A DNA stretch of 64,000 nt from assembly GCF_001514115.1 (NCBI RefSeq), contig NZ_KQ948454.1, positions 1 through 64,000 on the forward strand, read 5' to 3'. Of this stretch, positions 62,006-64,000 are shown piece by piece (positions within the stretch are counted from its first letter, which is position 1; the number at the start of each line of letters is the position of its first letter). This DNA is from Streptomyces olivochromogenes (lineage in GTDB: Bacteria > Actinomycetota > Actinomycetes > Streptomycetales > Streptomycetaceae). A program made the translations under genes and the position numbers. Under the pieces are notes generated by a model. That model did no database searches. It was not told the DNA's origin and saw nothing but the letters and a program-made list of their open reading frames with translations.

Positions 62006-63085
62006 CTACGCCGATGTCACCGCCGACAACCGGTGTACGTCCCGTGCCGTCCCCGTCACCCCGGACAGGAAGCCCTGGGCGCGCGGGGAGGCGTTCTCCG
62101 TCAGCCAGGCCGGGTCGATGTCGCAGACGGCGACGCGGACCTCGGTGCCGGCCAGGGCCAGCGGCAGCGTGTGGACGACCGTGGAGGGGAAGCTGAGGAT
62201 CGTGCGGCCGATGGGGCCGCGGCGGGCGATCAGTTCCAGGGGGAGATCGGGGCGGACGATCTCCAGGCCCGTCTCCGCGGCCAGCCGGTGGAGCTTTTCG
62301 GCGCTCTCGCGGCGGTGGGCGAAGTAGCGGGTGGCGCCGTGGGACCTGGCGAGGGTACGGACCGCCTGGAGATAGCGGTCCCCGTCGACGACACCCGTCT
62401 CGACGAGGGACGTGCCGACCAGGTCCGCGCCCTTGGTGAGGCGGGGCGGCCCGAAGCGGGCCCGGGTCCAGGAGAAGTCGTTGGCGGTGACGCGCACACC
62501 GATCGGGGTCTCGTCGATCGGCATCGAGGAGAACACCTCGACCGTACGGCGTTCACTGGGCGTCAGCCGGCGCCTGGCCAAGGAGGACACCGGGGCGAAG
62601 AGCAGGTCGCGCGGGCCCGGGCGGCCACCCTTGCGGTGCCAGCGGACCAGTCGTTCGCCACGGGCGAGCTGGGCGACGAACTCCATCGTCGCCGTGCCGT
62701 CGTCGACCACGACCAGGTCGGGGGCGCGGGTGATGGTCAGGAGGAGTTGCACATAGCGGGAGAACGGGTCTCCCATGACGATGCGGCGGGCCCTGCGCAG
62801 CAGCGGGGCGAGGCCTCCGATGGTGTGGAAGGGCGCCGTGGTGCCACCGCGCGCCTCCTCCCAGCGGACCGAGTGGCCTTCGTCGCGGGCCAGTTCGGCC
62901 ATGCGGCGCAGTTGGCCACGGGTCATCGGGTCGTTGGGGGACAGGACGACGAGGGTGAGCCCCGCGCCGGGCGCCGTGCCGTTCTGGGCAGAGGTGTGCG
63001 CCCATTCCAGCACGTTCAGGAGCTGTACCGGACTCTCGACGAAGGCGAGAGTGTGGGGGCCGGTGGATCCGGCGCGGGGGCTCAT
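62006..63085 (-). CDS. Polysialyltransferase-like protein
   Basis: 359 residues from ATG 63085. Starts with an N-terminal Rossmann strand HTLAFVESPVQLLNVLEWAH, a common beginning of the alpha-2,8-polysialyltransferase (POLYST) family, and has DLVVVDDGTATMEF, the D-D-G motif of that family, followed by basic residues near 150-165. The C-terminus FPSTVVHTLPLAL matches the H-P sugar-nucleotide-binding region loosely. It is the partner of the nonulosonate synthase gene 80 bases upstream, so it likely makes a nonulosonic-acid-containing cell-wall glycopolymer (teichulosonic acid type). Confidence 0.78.
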   Translation of the reverse strand: MSPRAGSTGPHTLAFVESPVQLLNVLEWAHTSAQNGTAPGAGLTLVVLSPNDPMTRGQLRRMAELARDEGHSVRWEEARGGTTAPFHTIGGLAPLLRRARRIVMGDPFSRYVQLLLTITRAPDLVVVDDGTATMEFVAQLARGERLVRWHRKGGRPGPRDLLFAPVSSLARRRLTPSERRTVEVFSSMPIDETPIGVRVTANDFSWTRARFGPPRLTKGADLVGTSLVETGVVDGDRYLQAVRTLARSHGATRYFAHRRESAEKLHRLAAETGLEIVRPDLPLELIARRGPIGRTILSFPSTVVHTLPLALAGTEVRVAVCDIDPAWLTENASPRAQGFLSGVTGTARDVHRLSAVTSA

Positions 63086-63165
63086 CGACGTACGACCGTC
63101 CTGTCGTAAGGAGTTGTCGTAGGGAGGTGGGAGGTAACGCGTGGGGGGTTGTGGAGGTCAGGACC

Positions 63166-64000
63166 TCAGACCGTGACCGGCTCGCCCGCGGCCGCGGCGA
63201 TCTCGGACTCGGCGACGACGCCCGTGACGCGGCGCAGCTTCTTCATGGGGCCGAGCTCGGACTCGTAGACCTTCTTGACGCCGTCGCCGAGGGAGGCCTC
63301 GATGGTGCGGATGTCGCGGACGAGGCGGGTGAGGCCCTGCGGCTCGACGGAGGCGGCCTGGTCGGAGCCCCACATCGCGCGGTCCAGGGTGATGTGACGC
63401 TCGACGAAGGTGGCGCCCAGGGCGACCGCGGCCAGCGTGGTCTGCAGGCCCGTCTCGTGGCCGGAGTAGCCGATCGGGACGTTCGGGTACTCGGCCTGGA
63501 GGGTGTTGATGACGCGGAGGTTGAGCTCCTCGGCCTTCGCCGGGTACGTGGACGTGGCGTGGCACAGGAGGATGTTGTCCGAGCCCAGCACCTCCACCGC
63601 GTGGCGGATCTGCTTCGGGGTCGACATGCCCGTGGAGAGGATGACCGTGCGGCCGGTGGCGCGCAGGGCGCGCAGCAGCTCGTCGTCGGTGAGGGACGCG
63701 GAGGCGACCTTGTGGGCGGGGACGTCGAACTTCTCGAGGAAGGCGACGGCCTCGGTGTCCCACGGGGAGGCGAACCAGTCGATGTTCTTGCTCTTGGCGT
63801 ACTCGTCGATCTGGCGGTACTCGTCCTCACCGAACTCCACACGGTGGCGGTAGTCGATGTAGGTCATGCGGCCCCAGGGGGTGTCGCGCTCGATGTCCCA
63901 CTGGTCGCGCGGGGTGCAGATCTCCGGGGTGCGCTTCTGGAACTTGACCGCGTCGCAGCCGGCCTCGGCGGCGGCGTCGATCAGCTTGAAGGCGTTCTCG
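63166..64000 (-). CDS. Nonulosonate (sialic acid/Kdn) synthase, NeuB family, 5' end outside the window
   Basis: The frame runs through the window end; 277 codons are visible, lacking the very N-terminus. NeuB TIM-barrel landmarks: AGCDAVKFQKRTPE, DRTPWGRMTYIDYRHRVEF-like segment, FASPWDTEAVAFLEKF, KVASASLTDDELLRAL, ILSTGMST, LLCHATSTYPA, PIGYSGHETG and FVERHITLDR. It condenses an N-acyl-mannosamine, mannose or their phosphates with phosphoenolpyruvate. Visible motifs do not tell Neu5Ac from Kdn. The Streptomyces context (polymer transferase next door) suggests Kdn for teichulosonic acid. Confidence 0.92.
   Translation of the reverse strand, partial: ENAFKLIDAAAEAGCDAVKFQKRTPEICTPRDQWDIERDTPWGRMTYIDYRHRVEFGEDEYRQIDEYAKSKNIDWFASPWDTEAVAFLEKFDVPAHKVASASLTDDELLRALRATGRTVILSTGMSTPKQIRHAVEVLGSDNILLCHATSTYPAKAEELNLRVINTLQAEYPNVPIGYSGHETGLQTTLAAVALGATFVERHITLDRAMWGSDQAASVEPQGLTRLVRDIRTIEASLGDGVKKVYESELGPMKKLRRVTGVVAESEIAAAAGEPVTV

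Overview
The window is from a high-GC actinomycete, almost certainly a Streptomyces. Evidence: G+C around 70% with third-position GC bias, many GTG starts, ATGA/GTGA stop-start overlaps, a recognisable sigQ-afsQ1-afsQ2 locus, WXG100 proteins, DUF397, VanZ, PspC and BMP lipoprotein families, and Streptomyces-type intergenic repeats.

Layout. 1-5.1 kb: 3' end of an acyl-CoA carboxylase alpha subunit, an AI-2E family exporter, a DeoR-family regulator and an LpdA-type NAD(P)H-quinone dehydrogenase. 5.2-15.8 kb: a gamma-glutamylcyclotransferase-like protein, purine nucleoside phosphorylase, a phosphosugar (phosphopentose) mutase, a PIG-V-type mannosyltransferase, a PH-domain membrane protein, deoC with a two-gene aldehyde dehydrogenase pair, a secreted protein and a uridine kinase. 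16-20 kb: sigQ, afsQ1, afsQ2 and its lipoprotein; afsQ2 is broken by a frameshift in a GC run. 20-31 kb: VanZ, PspC, adenosine deaminase, a degenerate alpha/beta hydrolase, a LysR/MFS pair, a second DnaN-like clamp, an ECF sigma factor overlapping a STAS gene, and an AEC carrier. 30-39.4 kb: thymidine phosphorylase, cytidine deaminase, a nucleoside ABC transporter and two BMP lipoproteins. 39.5-42.3 kb: an M20 amidohydrolase, then decayed gene pieces. 42.3-49.4 kb: a WXG100/RNase A-like polymorphic toxin locus with several candidate immunity genes. 49.4-61.3 kb: a PGA-hydrolase-like protein and a second Pst-like ABC transporter with three different large binding proteins and a cysteine-free sortase homologue. 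61.5-64 kb: a small unknown gene, a polysialyltransferase-like gene and a nonulosonate (sialic acid/Kdn) synthase.

How it works together. About 35 kb is largely a nucleoside uptake and catabolism neighbourhood: ABC import with BMP proteins, deamination (add, cdd), phosphorolysis (PNP, deoA), mutase, deoC, then acetaldehyde oxidation. It appears to be tied together by a 12-bp palindrome, CTACGCGCGTAG: four exact copies and two near copies sit at the promoters of PNP, deoC, add, the ABC operon and both BMP genes, and a weaker copy lies upstream of the deoR-type gene. PNP, deoC and add look leaderless. The most novel-looking systems are this regulon, the Pst-like surface operon with a dead sortase, and the toxin/immunity array with an orphan toxin tail. 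All function calls are from reading the translated sequence; no database search was run.
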